A stretch of 64,000 bases of DNA from Membranipora membranacea (taxonomy: Eukaryota; Bryozoa; Gymnolaemata; Cheilostomatida; Membraniporidae): the NCBI GenBank assembly GCA_914767715.1, contig OU612066.1, forward strand, positions 25,706,283 to 25,770,282. The letters run 5' to 3'. A model generated the notes under the pieces. It saw nothing but the letters and a program-made list of their open reading frames with translations, had not been told where the DNA came from and searched no databases. The position numbers and the translations under genes were made by a program. Positions within the stretch are counted from its first letter, which is position 1; each line of letters begins with the position of its first letter. This document shows positions 53,347 through 64,000 of this stretch, piece by piece.

Positions 53347-56300
53347 TTAAATGCTGATTGCATTGGGAATCTCCTTTGGGTGCAGGTATGGATATTTCCT
53401 AACTCTCGAAGCATTCCTTTTATCTATGGTGGCTCCCACCACTTTCAGATCAGCTTTGAACCTGTATAATGAAAAGATGAAAGTTACTTTCAAAAGGTAA
53501 TTGGATGTACTTGGTGAATGGTGATACCAGCATAGTCACTTAAATGTGTTCACATGACAAACAAAATCTGTGCCATCTCCCTAGCAGCCTTCGAGGAGTC
53601 CGAGCCTTTGATCTAGTAACTACAGGCAAGCATTCTTCAAAGTATGATTCATGATTTTGTTCAAACTGGTTGCAAAATCCAAATAAAGAGGCTACAACCT
53701 CCTCTGTTATAGTATTACATATGTGGCCCTGTGTTAGCAGGGAGTATGTCCCAAACTCCCTGGAAAGTTTGTATATCAATCAAGTTTCTCAATTTCTTTG
53801 AAGATTGGCGGAGTTGTCCTATATTCTAATGCTTTTCACGTCGTCATTGTGAAATGTTTTAACTGTATAAAACACTTATTTGCCGTTTTCCTTTATTTGA
53901 ACTCAGAAACATCAATCTGACTTCAATCAGGTTAATGATACCCAAGTGCAATAGAGCATTCACAGAAGGAAAAATTCCTTTTTTGTTTCGCATTAGACTA
54001 TAAATAGTGAAATCTATTCCCATCTTATATTTACGCACCATCTCAAATTTAAAAGCGAAAATTTGTCCTAAACCTAAAAACTAGCTATTACTAGGGGAGC
54101 AAGAGCCTGGGGGGCTCAGTCTAGCTAACACTTGTTCATGGAGGAAAAATCTGAGATGCTGAAGCAAGAAGGGATGAAATTTAGTAACTACTTACTGATC
54201 TAAAGCTTTGAGCATGACTGGATCATAGGCATATTGCATCTCAAAGTCTCCGAGTCCATTTGTAGCTCGTTCACTGAGTAGTTTAGAAACAAATATGACA
54301 TCCAGAGTTTCTTTTTTCGAAGCAAGGCAGTCGAGCACATATTTCTCTGTCAAAGGCTCCTAAACAAAGTAAAAAAAAATAAGAAGGGAATCACTACATT
54401 TCACATGGTATTTTTTTAACTTCTTGAATGTTTTATAAGATTTTGAGAGTAAGAACAAGTTAATATAGTCATCATATTACTGACGAGCCATAATAAAAAG
54501 TTTCTCTCCTTCTCTTCCGAGATATGTTCATCTAAGAGAATATAATATTACTTCTAGTGCTACTTAGATGATAACGGTTATGTAGGCCTAAGGTATGATC
54601 GGTATGTCATACTGGCTGAGATTCTTAATTGTTGTGTCAAGAAGAATCGAAACCAAACAACCACATTATAGCGCACAATGCTATATGATCTAGGCTTAGC
54701 CTCGGATGGGCGCTAGCGCATCTGCCTGCCTGGCTGCCAGAGGCTGAGACTGGATCGCACTGTCTCATGTTACAATATATTGCACTGAGAGAACTCTCTG
54801 GCCGTGCATAAATAATGTCACCTTGCTTCGTGGTCTCTTTCCGTGCAGTTTAGCAGGATAGTTGGGAGGGAATGCGTATTCATCATACTGACAGAAATTG
54901 ACAGCAGCATGACCAACACTGGCGGTGAACATGAATGATGTCAGCAACTCTGATAACTCCTCATTGGTGGATACAGACGATGGGATACCCTTCAAATAGA
55001 CATGTGTATCATTGTGAGTAAAGTGAGAAAAGCAGATCTGTGTACGGGTGTATATGAGCAGGGACCAGTCATGATTGTCAGGATGATGTATGCCTGCTGC
55101 ATAAAAAACAGTTGATAGAACCCTGTTACTCATCGATAAAGCAGTTTATTGTTTCATGTTTGACTGGTAATCCGAAAGTTGAACCAAGTTATTGAAGGAA
55201 TAGCTTCAATCTTGATATCTTGTCCCGACAAAATCTAAGACCTCTGCCTACAGCTCCTTCACCTGCACATGATTGTGTGGAAACAGGACGCAATGAAGGA
55301 ATTCCTCTTTGTATGCTGGTACCAACAAAAATGCTTTTATACTTTTATTAGGAAAGATGAAAACAAGATAACGATTCACATATTTCTGTATAACAACCTG
55401 ATACCCACATTCTGCCTTAGCCATGCCTGGAAATCAGCGGTAATCTAAGTATGCTTTATTATACATTTAGTATTGTCAGCTAGTGTTTCTGATTTGAGTG
55501 GGTGAAATCCCAATGATGGCGTTAGAATATGGCAAACTTCACTGCAGCAATGTATTGGTGCTTCAGTGCATCAGCACACCATGTTACAGTCTTAATGTTT
55601 CGGTGGATCACTGTACATGTGACTTGATGTAAAATGACCCAATACATCAATGCAGCCCGATGCACCAGTCCAATATTAATTTAGTAGCACGACCAAGCAG
55701 GATTGTCAAGTTACCAACCTTCACACCAGACTCTAATATCTCCCTCACCCATGTCTGTATCTCATGATCACCTGTGAGTTTCCCTTTGGTATCTGAAGTT
55801 GAGTAGACAAGTGTTAAAAGTGTTTGTAGACATTATACATTAGACATTATATTGCACAGTATTAATTATCTTGGATCCTCAAGTAATACATAATATGCAA
55901 TTAAATTAGTATGATTGGTAAAATATTCAGATAAATGCCTGACATGTGCATCAGTTGCTGAATTATTTCATAACATGACACCATAATCTAACATGTCATA
56001 ATTTGAGTTGTCAGGCTGCTAGCAGCAATCAAAAACATGTAGACCTTTTTCCTAAACAGCAGAATACAGCAGTCTTACCGTAGTATGCATTGATGACGTT
56101 TGAGACATATTTATAGAAAGCATGCCACAAAAGTGTAGAATCATCTCTGTAATGATAGTTTGGTAAAGCTTGCTCATCATCGACTCCCCTGAATTCAAAG
56201 TCCTTCAAAATGTTGCCAGTCTTGCTCCAGTCCCACTCTTTCCATTTGGCTGTGATAATGTCAAACATGCCGGAAGCACCAATAGACATACCAGTATCCA

Positions 56301-57711
56301 CCCAGCCACCAACGGACGTCAGTTTATCCATACCCCGCCTATGACATGTCAAAGAAGTTTGAGGTTATTTACGAAACTCAAATCTGCTGAAAAAGTTGCC
56401 TCTCGCCACCTTTTTTTCAATAATCAAGTTTCTGGTAGCCAATTTGAGCTTAATTCATATGCTAAATCTGTCATGTGATATCAGTTGATGGTATTGCAGC
56501 CTAAAAGATTTAGTGGAATCATAGTGATCCAGGGCGGTAGTTTAGGAAAGTGGTAGGGGAGGCAACAATCCTTGAGGGTGTGAAGTAACGCCAGTCCCTA
56601 GCCTTCAAGGCATTATAATGATACAAATAGCAAATGGAAGTTCTAAATGAGCTGATTGTGACTTAAAATACTCAACCTAGAACCACAGGCCTGTGATCCT
56701 TCAAAAATACTAGAATGTAACAATGGTGGCATGCTTTACTTACGAGTTGATGGCCATGAGATACAGGAAATGAGGAGCAAGGAGCTTGAAGACTGGGTGA
56801 GATGGAGATAACTGCCTATGTGCGCACACTGCCACGTTCTCCATATAGAAATGGGTGAAACCTGGAAAAAAATCAGATAAATTGTAAAAAAATTTCCCAG
56901 AATGCTCCTCTAAAATCTTGAGTTGTCTACTTATTTGGCGGTAGTAGACCACTGCTAAAATATGTTAATAATTTTTTTTAGAGTATCAGCTAGGACAAAT
57001 CTTTGCTATTATATCTTAGGTGGGGTCTTTTACAAAGTAAAGAAGGCGAATAAATGATAGCTAGCCATTAATTACAATATTTACAGCGTCTGGAAACAAG
57101 AGAAAATTTGTGAATATTTAACTCGATCATCATAATCTATGTACTTACCGATATGGGTTGCAGACTGATGGTGGGAGGTGTCTGACAGGTTGAACCACAT
57201 TTTTGCAGCTAACCAAGTATACTCAGGATCTGAGGGTAAAAATACCTGTAACATAGTTAAATGTTACTCGTTACCCTGAGGGCCTAAACGATGAAAAGTT
57301 TAATTAGATTTGAAATTTCGCTAACTTGGTAATAAGAATTTTTCAAATCAAAACTTTGCTATACATTAAGTTTGCTAAACATTAAAATTTCGCAAGGCAT
57401 GAATGTTTTCTAGCTAGGATTGGTTATGAAAAATGATCCTTTGCCCCACACAAAGCATAAAGGAGTTATTTGTGTGAAACTGAACCAGCATATTTGTAAT
57501 GAACACTTTGCCTGTTTTCCCATAAATCAAATATTTTTATAAATAAGTGCAATATTTGCGATTTTATTTTAGGTACATGATAAATTGGTTAGCTGGAGGA
57601 ATGACTCACAGGGTTATCATCGGCAGGTTCTGGCATCAGCTGGATAGCGATAGGTACAAGTTCGCCTCTGTCATTAGAATAGAACAATGCTATCGGTCCG
57701 CAGAGCTCATA
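53347..57711 (-). CDS. LOX: Lipoxygenase copy 2, exons 7-14 (5' part not in view)
   Basis: Tandem paralogue of copy 1 covering most of the catalytic domain. Exons: 57610-57711, 57149-57245, 56744-56861, 56079-56338, 55719-55792, 54822-54989, 54196-54359, 53347-53461. Each has exactly the same length as in copy 1, and the 1098 bp stay open to the stop (365 codons). [17 protein letters not shown] and the terminal PNAISI keep the iron site. The split codon gives INSRGMDK, so the stereocontrol residue is Gly here too. Substitutions are conservative (for example [15 protein letters not shown]). Exon 12 has weak splice sites. Exons 1-6 are not between 57.7 and 64 kb because a BEL/Pao element occupies that intron. 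They could lie beyond the window or be lost. So either a complete second gene or a 5'-truncated pseudogene. Confidence 0.75.
54822..54989 (-). CDS. LOX: LOX copy 2 exon 12 with degraded splice sites
   Basis: Coding text is intact ([13 protein letters not shown]). The acceptor has changed from TTTGCAG to TTTGAAG and the donor from GTGAGTG to GTGACAT relative to copy 1. Part of the downstream intron (about 12885-13070 in copy 1) is deleted just past the donor. Skipping this 168-bp, phase-neutral exon would remove an iron ligand without shifting the frame. Confidence 0.75.
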
Positions 57712-57744
57712 CTGAAACAAAAATCTAGCACTGATACCATCTGG

Positions 57745-57890
57745 AACTACAGATTGATTGATTGATTTGTATTCTATTACTAACACTTCCTTGTACACGT
57801 ACTCTGCTAAAAAATAATGAAGATGCCTTGCATGCAAAAATAATATTATTAAAAAGTAGTTAAAAAATGGTACTACTACCATACACTGTT
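57745..57890 (-). mobile_element. LINE 3' UTR fragment with (AATC)n tail in LOX copy 2
   Basis: The minus strand ends GTGTTAGTAATAGAATACAAATCAATCAATCAATC, nearly the same as the 3' end at 6950-6998. Copy 1 lacks it at the equivalent place (17000), so it inserted after the LOX duplication. Confidence 0.65.
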
Positions 57891-58632
57891 ATGTTAAATA
57901 TACGAAATGGTGGGACAGGGAAGCAGTTATTTTGTATAAGATGAATCAACTAACAAAGAATTTTGTGTCATGCCATTTTCATAAGATTGCAGTAGAGTAT
58001 TATGACAACAAACAACAAAATATAAAACGGTATCCCATGATGCAATTTTATTGAGATTCTGTTCAAAATTTCTTCAGGAACCTAAGGCTCAACTTGCATC
58101 CTGGGAATACTGGCATCACCCAACAGTCCAACACAACGTATAGCACTTATGTGAATGTGTTCCTATTTCTTGATATACTAGCGATTGAGAGAAAACTATA
58201 TTACTTTGAGTTTAAGAACTCAAACTGTGCTGGTATAGCTGGCAGTAGCATCAACCGCTCTCTCCACCCTCTACATTACTTCCAAATGTGTCTCAAAGCT
58301 CCACTTACTCTCTAGTTCTGACCTGTGTTAACACCATCCAGGTGCAGACAGCAGATTGCAGAATTCGAATAGTGACAATGATCAAAAGTATCGAGGCATG
58401 TCAAGATGAGGGCTATGCCTAGCACCAGTATAGACTTGCGGTCACTTCCAAAAAATATTTTCTTTATTGGATACCAGCAGTTTAGATTCACCACCTATAT
58501 GTGGTATTGTGGTAGAAAGAATGGTATGCATCATTTCTAGCCAAGTGTTTATGGGACAAAGTCTAAATCTTATGTGTATAGGTGTTTTGAAGAAACCATA
58601 AGCGTCACAATAAGAATCAATAATGTTGTCAT

Positions 58633-59439
58633 TGTAACTGCCCTCCCAGATATGATGGAGTCTCTCACGGGTGCATTTTAGCGTAGTTTATTTTTACACA
58701 TGGTAACACCGTGAAACTACAATTTGTTATAAAAAGCAGATTAAGATATTGTCAAAGTAGGATTAATGCAGTGTTGGACGTACATAAAATATGATAGATA
58801 AAACATTGCCACAAAGATAAAGTGATGATACAAATGAATTAGACACAATAACATGGTATTTCAAAGATTTTAAAATACTCAGGCGCTGAGATTAAAATAG
58901 CGGATTACTCAAGTAGCAATAAATTGATGCAAATATTGTATATCAATAAAACAAACGTACCTCTTTCACCCTTTCCAGGAGAGAGTTAGATTGAGTAATA
59001 AAGAGAATTTCTATAGCATGTATGTAGCAAGTTTAGACGATAAGAGTAAATGTGTAAGTAATATCAGAGAACCTCGTTCGCTGGAGGTTTTGCTAAGAGT
59101 GGTCCTGTGGACCAAAACAGCCCAATTTAAGGGTAAAACGTTAAAAACAAGTGCTGAGAATAGTAAAAATGGGGATTCATCGTCATTGCAAAATGGTGAC
59201 ATCACAAAGGCAGCGGTGAATCATGTGTCCGGTTGCTTTGTGTAGCAATGTTATAGCAGTTGTTTGTAATTGCTATAGTAAAGCATGATTCGGCTAAATA
59301 AAAACATTGTGATTGAAAGTTGATTTGCTCTGTGGTTATGTGCGTGGCTATGAATACATTGGCAGCAGGGTGTCAGTAAACAAGTTAGCGGAACTAATTT
59401 TTATGAAATTTTACTATGTGATTCTCAGAAAACACTACA
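58633..59439 (-). mobile_element. 3' LTR of BEL/Pao element (807 bp)
   Basis: On the minus strand it begins TGTAGTGTTTTC and ends GGGCAGTTACA, giving TG...CA termini. Just upstream is a purine-rich TTAGGTGGGAG (59440-59450), a polypurine tract. The lower border is where homology with LOX intron 6 of copy 1 stops (GTTGTCATT shared), so 58633 is well supported. An AATAAA (minus strand, about 58688-58693) lies near the end. GTCAT at 58628-58632 would be the 5-bp target duplication. Confidence 0.8.
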
Positions 59440-59450
59440 CTCCCACCTAA
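59440..59450 (-). promoter_or_regulatory. Polypurine tract of the BEL/Pao element
   Basis: TTAGGTGGGAG directly abuts the TG of the 3' LTR on the coding strand, the expected plus-strand primer position. Confidence 0.65.
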
Positions 59451-59556
59451 AATTTCAGAAATTTTCAGCAAAGGTTTTTTTTTTTTTATTGTTTACATTT
59501 TAATTTTAGTTACCAGCTTGGAACAATTTCTAAGCTCATTCTTTATGGTTTTTAGT

Positions 59557-62500
59557 TTACTTAGAATCCGAATTTCGAACCAGTACAATCAGCTTCGAGA
59601 CTGGCCGTACTAGATAGCGGTTAGATTTCAGGTGGCCCATTTGGTTGCCAAGCAGAAGCTTTGCGGAGCGCACATTCTGGTCACTGGATGTATTGCATTC
59701 TTCAACTTTAGCTAGTGGCCATTGGTTTCGAGGAGAATTTTCATCTTTCATAAGTACGATATCACCCACTGCTATGTTATCCGATTTACTGTTCACCCAC
59801 TTCTGACGGGACTGTAGCTGGGAGAGGTATTCGGACCTCCAGCGCTTCCAAAATACATTTGCGAGATGCTGAACTGAGCGCCAGCGCTTGCTGCTATATA
59901 TATCCGCCTCGGAGAAGTTAGAGGGAGGAGGTATGATGATATTAGATTTCATGGTAAGAAGCATGCTTGGAGTGAGGGGCATGTCTTCTTCAGTGATGAC
60001 AGAAAGCGGGCGAGAATTGATGATAGCCATGACTTCATACATCAATGTGCGGAGGCTACTTGTGTCAAGCCTCTCACCATGAGCCTTGAGGAGTGACTGA
60101 AAGATATTTCTTGCGGTACGAATCATACGCTCCCAGACACCACCCATGTGGCTGGCACTAGGAGGGTTCAACTTAAAGTCCAAAACACCCTTGTCTGACA
60201 ACTCGGGTATAGCGCCGATGAAATTGGTGCCTTGATCACACCAGATCTGCCTGATGGGACCTCTGATAGCGATCACATTGCGAATACTGTTGATGAATGC
60301 TGAGGTTGTCATGTCATCAAGGACCTCGATATGCACTGCTCTACTCGCGAGGCATGTTATCATAAGTCCATAGCGCTTGAGCACAGATCTGCGGTCTTTT
60401 ACCAAAAATGGCCCAAAACAGTCTACTCCACAGAAGGTGAAGGGAGGCGACTGATCTGATCTCTCAGGAGGAAGCGACGACATCTGAGGAATGATAGGTT
60501 TTGCGCGTTGACGGCGGCAGACGACACAGTGATGTGTCAGTGAGGTAATTAAACCTCTGGCACCGACGACCCAGTAACCAGAGGATCTCATCCTGGCTAG
60601 AGTTAGACCTCTGCCCTGATGGGCCACTTGTTCGTGGAAATGACGTAGCAGGAGATGGGTGAAGTGCCCTTCTTTGGGCAGGAGGATTGGATGCTTTTCA
60701 TGGAAGTTTAAAAGAGAGCTGCGTGCCAGTCGACCACCTACTCTGAGAACACCATCTTGATCTAAGAAAGGATTCAGATTAAATATTTTACTTGATTGGT
60801 TGATTGAAAGATTCTTCAGCAGACTTTGCACTTCGGGAAAGTATTCACTCTGGATGGATTTGATTAGGTACAGGGTTGCTGCATCCTTACTAGGCTGTTT
60901 ACCCTGGATTTTGGCTATTTTCTTTAGGAATACATCAATAATTTTCAGAGCTCTAGTCCAAGATGAGCAGCGATAAAGTCGATGAAACAATGATTGAGGC
61001 GCAGGAGTGGATTGAGTGACAGAACAGAATGATTTGACTTCAGGGTCATCATGATTTATCTGAGAAGGTAGCTGTTCCGGAATCACTAGAGGTTCTTTCC
61101 AGAGGAATTCTGGGCCAGTGAACCAGTCAGACTTTAGGAGCTGAGCAGGAGTCATGCCCCTGGAGGCATGGTCTGCAGGATTGATGGATGTTGGAACATA
61201 GAACCAGTTATCAGGACTCGAGTTGTCCCTCACTTGCTGGATTCTGTTTGTGACGTAGACATGGAATTTCTTGGTTGTGTTCTTGAGGTAACCGAGCACA
61301 ACTTGAGAATCGGTCCAGAAAGTTTCTGAGACCTCCACTTTGAGCTCAGACTTGATCATGTTTGATATAAGAGAGGATGTTACTGCAGCTTGTAGTTTAA
61401 GGCGAGGAATAGTGACAGGTTTGAGAGGTGCAACACGAGCTTTGCTCATGAGCAGAGAACAATGAACAATACCCTTTGTGTTCACAAGGCGAAGATAGCT
61501 GACTTCTCCGTATCCGAGGGTACTGGCATCGGAGAAATGATGAACCTCTGCTTTGGAGATTTCACCAAAGTCAGCGGGTTTGTAACATCTTTTGATGCTG
61601 ATGTCACAAAGATTAGATAAGGATGATTTCCATCCCTCCCACCGTGACAGGAGGTCTCCAGTGAGCGGGTCGTCCCATGATGAGGCTATCCGGCACATGT
61701 CTTGGAGAATATTCTTCCCTTGCAGGATGAAAGGAGAGAGGAAACCAAGTGGATCATAGATAGATGCGATAGTAGACAGAACGCCCCGACGAGTTGATGG
61801 ATTTTGCTTTAGAGAGGAGCTGAACTGGAAAGAATCTGACTTCAACGACCAAAGGAGTCCAAGAGTCCTCTCAGTTGGCTGACATTCATTATCAGGATCT
61901 AGCGTTTGGGTATCTTGTATGTTTCTCTCTGACTCAGGGAGAGATTGAAGAAATGTGGATGAGTTAGATGAGAATTTGTGAAGGCGGAGATTACCTTCTT
62001 GGCAGATAGTGATAGCATCATGAACCAATGATCGAGCAGCGTTTGAGTCTGGCAGGCTGATTAAGCCATCATCAACATAGAAGTTTTCTCTGATAAATGC
62101 TTTGGCTTCTTTGTTTGTGTTTTGGCTCATTGTGCATAGTTCTCGAAGGCCATAAGTGGCGCAGGCGGGAGAGGAAGTGGCACCAAAGAGATGGACTTTC
62201 ATTCTGTAAGAGACTAATTCCCCATGTTTGTTGAACCATAAGAAGCGAAGGAAGTCTCTGAATTCTGGTGAGACACGGAACTGGTGGAACATTCTTCCAA
62301 TGTCGCAGGTGACTCCCACCAGTTCTTTCCGAAATCTCAACAGAATTCCGATCAGACTATTCATTTGATCTGGACCCTGAAGCAGACAATCATTCAAGCA
62401 CATTCCTCCCACCTTGGCTGAACCATCAAACACCACCCTAATCTTGTCAGGCTTTTTGGGGTGGTACACACCAAAGTGAGGAATGTACCAAGCGTTGTCT

Positions 62501-64000
62501 GAGTCTTCAACGTTGCCAGGTACTACTTCAGCGTCCCCTTGGGCTATGATTTCCTCCATGAATTGGTGATAGTGTTTGGAATAGACAGGGTCCTGAAGTT
62601 TCTTTTGAAGGGACTTGAAGCGATTTAATGCCATGATTTTAGATTTGTTCTTGCCAGGCTTGTGTTTTAGAGGCAGGGGCATGGTGATATACCCTTCGCG
62701 ATCTTTATATATCTTGTCTTTCATCATACTCAAGAAGTTTTTATCATCGATTGACATCATTGTGTTATCATCAGAGGGGGTTGAATGGAAGTCAGAGCTA
62801 AGCATCTTTAGTATTTTGCTTTCTAGATTTACACTGTCAGCAGAATAGTCATTGGTCATTGAATCTGTGTGTACGTGGAAGGAAATAGTATCTCTAGTGG
62901 TTGGTTGATGCACAGCCAAATTGACTATCGTAGATGACTGGCGTTCAGGTGGTTGGTGTCCTACATTTCCCATCAAAGTCCACCCCAAGTCAGTTAAGCG
63001 AGCAAAAGGTTCATGATCACCCCTAGTTAGTTCTTGTCTTGACATAAATACCTGTGGGAGATTGCCCCCTATGAGTAAACCTAGTTCTACTGATTGACTT
63101 TTGTTTACAGGTATGAGTTCGGTGGCGATGTGACGCAGGTGGGGCCAATCAAGTACAGAGGTTGAGTTTGGGATTTCATCAGGATTGGATGGTATGTGTG
63201 ATTGACTGACACATGGTGGTAAAGCAATGCGTTTCTGTTTGTTGTACCCACGGACAGACAGTCCAAATGCTGCTTGCCTGTCTGATTGAGAACCATTCAC
63301 ATCAGTCAGTGTACTTATTTTCATTGGGATGTTCTGGGTTTTTACCTTGAGTTTTTGCAACGTCTTCTCGGTTATGAAGGTTCGATTGGATCCAGAATCT
63401 AAAAGTGCGTAGATTAGGATTTCGTTATCAGGGTCGTTGAGTGGTGATATATGAACTGGAATAGTCCATGATGTGAGGTTCGCAGGCTGGTTGATATTTC
63501 CTGTACACATGCGTGCAGTAGCAGAAGGTTGGTTGTTGGATGTATTTTCAGACTTGCTGTCTGCTTGAGGTGTGAAGGTCTTATTTTTGCTGCTTGTATT
63601 TCCATGTGATGATTGTCTTGGTGAGGTCCTATTTTCGCTGCCTCGGCTTTGATTAGAGTTAGACTTGTCAGAGTTTGAGGTCTTGTTTTCGCTGCCTCGA
63701 GTGTAATATTCATGAAACACAGTAAGATGCTGTTTTCCACAGTTTCTGGTCATGCATTTCTGGGGATGTTTACATTCATCCATCTTGTGGAATGGCTTAG
63801 CACATGAGTAGCAGAGATTGTTGTTCATGAATAATTGTTCAATGAATCCATGTGGTTGTTTACTGAGTTTGGAGCAGTGGCCAGTAGCGTGGTTGTCCAT
63901 GTCGCAGAATAAGCATGGGTATTTGCCTTTAGTGGCTTTGATTTTATCTGTTGGTGATGAGGATTGTGGAGGTAAATTGTCTGAATTGAGGAATGATTTC
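59557..64000 (-). CDS. BEL/Pao retrotransposon Gag-Pol (5' end beyond window)
   Basis: An open frame runs through the right edge. ATG at 63900 is internal, since codons upstream complete a CLFCDMDNHATGHC CCHC knuckle. A second knuckle CYSCAKPFHKMDEC follows at residues 30-43 (counted from 63900). Then come the aspartic protease LLDSGSNRTF (~167), a Pao-type RT (IRVVFDGSAK, TCDIGRMFHQFRV, YVDD at 607-610), RNase H (FSDASTLGYG), and integrase with an HH-CC finger (H...H...CVVC) and DDE text (GVDCFGPF, WCDQGTNFIGA, SHMGGVWERMIR). The C-terminus has the BEL-typical W....VGDIVLMKDE segment. No stop or frameshift in ~1480 codons, so possibly recent. No envelope gene lies between the stop and the LTR. 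Confidence 0.92.
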   Translation of the reverse strand, partial: KSFLNSDNLPPQSSSPTDKIKATKGKYPCLFCDMDNHATGHCSKLSKQPHGFIEQLFMNNNLCYSCAKPFHKMDECKHPQKCMTRNCGKQHLTVFHEYYTRGSENKTSNSDKSNSNQSRGSENRTSPRQSSHGNTSSKNKTFTPQADSKSENTSNNQPSATARMCTGNINQPANLTSWTIPVHISPLNDPDNEILIYALLDSGSNRTFITEKTLQKLKVKTQNIPMKISTLTDVNGSQSDRQAAFGLSVRGYNKQKRIALPPCVSQSHIPSNPDEIPNSTSVLDWPHLRHIATELIPVNKSQSVELGLLIGGNLPQVFMSRQELTRGDHEPFARLTDLGWTLMGNVGHQPPERQSSTIVNLAVHQPTTRDTISFHVHTDSMTNDYSADSVNLESKILKMLSSDFHSTPSDDNTMMSIDDKNFLSMMKDKIYKDREGYITMPLPLKHKPGKNKSKIMALNRFKSLQKKLQDPVYSKHYHQFMEEIIAQGDAEVVPGNVEDSDNAWYIPHFGVYHPKKPDKIRVVFDGSAKVGGMCLNDCLLQGPDQMNSLIGILLRFRKELVGVTCDIGRMFHQFRVSPEFRDFLRFLWFNKHGELVSYRMKVHLFGATSSPACATYGLRELCTMSQNTNKEAKAFIRENFYVDDGLISLPDSNAARSLVHDAITICQEGNLRLHKFSSNSSTFLQSLPESERNIQDTQTLDPDNECQPTERTLGLLWSLKSDSFQFSSSLKQNPSTRRGVLSTIASIYDPLGFLSPFILQGKNILQDMCRIASSWDDPLTGDLLSRWEGWKSSLSNLCDISIKRCYKPADFGEISKAEVHHFSDASTLGYGEVSYLRLVNTKGIVHCSLLMSKARVAPLKPVTIPRLKLQAAVTSSLISNMIKSELKVEVSETFWTDSQVVLGYLKNTTKKFHVYVTNRIQQVRDNSSPDNWFYVPTSINPADHASRGMTPAQLLKSDWFTGPEFLWKEPLVIPEQLPSQINHDDPEVKSFCSVTQSTPAPQSLFHRLYRCSSWTRALKIIDVFLKKIAKIQGKQPSKDAATLYLIKSIQSEYFPEVQSLLKNLSINQSSKIFNLNPFLDQDGVLRVGGRLARSSLLNFHEKHPILLPKEGHFTHLLLRHFHEQVAHQGRGLTLARMRSSGYWVVGARGLITSLTHHCVVCRRQRAKPIIPQMSSLPPERSDQSPPFTFCGVDCFGPFLVKDRRSVLKRYGLMITCLASRAVHIEVLDDMTTSAFINSIRNVIAIRGPIRQIWCDQGTNFIGAIPELSDKGVLDFKLNPPSASHMGGVWERMIRTARNIFQSLLKAHGERLDTSSLRTLMYEVMAIINSRPLSVITEEDMPLTPSMLLTMKSNIIIPPPSNFSEADIYSSKRWRSVQHLANVFWKRWRSEYLSQLQSRQKWVNSKSDNIAVGDIVLMKDENSPRNQWPLAKVEECNTSSDQNVRSAKLLLGNQMGHLKSNRYLVRPVSKLIVLVRNSDSK

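Noticed and set aside
58991-59245. 84-codon ORF on the plus strand
   Set aside because: It lies wholly inside the BEL/Pao LTR, antisense to the element, with no recognisable domain.
59450-59556. Envelope gene belonging to the BEL/Pao element
   Set aside because: Only about 100 non-coding bases separate the pol stop from the polypurine tract, so this copy has no env; the envelope-like ORF at 34 kb is unlinked to it.

Overview
The window is animal (invertebrate metazoan) nuclear DNA. It is AT-rich, has GT-AG introns, and is dense in LINEs, a BEL/Pao LTR element, cut-and-paste transposons and MITEs. The sequence alone does not fix the phylum.

The main host locus is a lipoxygenase (LOX) gene on the minus strand. 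I could assemble it exon by exon from 30971 down to 11027. It has 14 exons with matching phases, totalling 2004 bp and 667 codons plus stop. The product has an N-terminal PLAT domain, the iron ligands (HxxxxH in exon 8, HxxxN in exon 12, C-terminal Ile in exon 14) and a Gly at the stereocontrol ('Coffa') position, which predicts an R-lipoxygenase. A second head-to-tail copy at 53347-57711 carries exons 7-14 in frame. Its 5' half is cut off from view by a BEL/Pao element (58633 to beyond 64000) inserted in the intron 6 equivalent. A third fragment (about 51572-52747) carries only exon 12, split by a 255-bp MITE. A separate two-exon gene of unknown function (276 codons) lies at 4456-5830 on the minus strand.

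Layout: 1-4.4 kb, non-coding with one MITE; 4.4-5.9 kb, unknown gene; 6.6-7.8 kb, two LINE 3' fragments; 9.8-10.1 kb, tRNA-like SINE; 11-31 kb, LOX copy 1. The first LOX intron holds an antisense LINE tail and a CR1/L2-like LINE split by a 3.7-kb TTAA-flanked transposon. 31.4-35.3 kb, an RG-rich mini-ORF, a 2-kb foldback element and an envelope-like glycoprotein ORF with one in-frame stop. 35.5-39.3 kb, an R2/R4 (Dong-like) LINE with a restriction-like endonuclease, inserted in a TAA/ATT microsatellite and carrying four in-frame stops. 39.3-45 kb, mostly featureless, with a possible P-like transposase remnant. 45.3-49.9 kb, an apparently intact two-ORF LINE. 50.6-51.6 kb, a decayed hAT transposase. 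51.6-58.6 kb, LOX copies 3 and 2. 58.6-64 kb, the BEL/Pao element.

The most notable points are the LOX tandem duplication with nested, datable insertions, the envelope-like gene directly upstream of the LOX 5' end, and a TTAA transposon whose removal restores the LINE reading frame.
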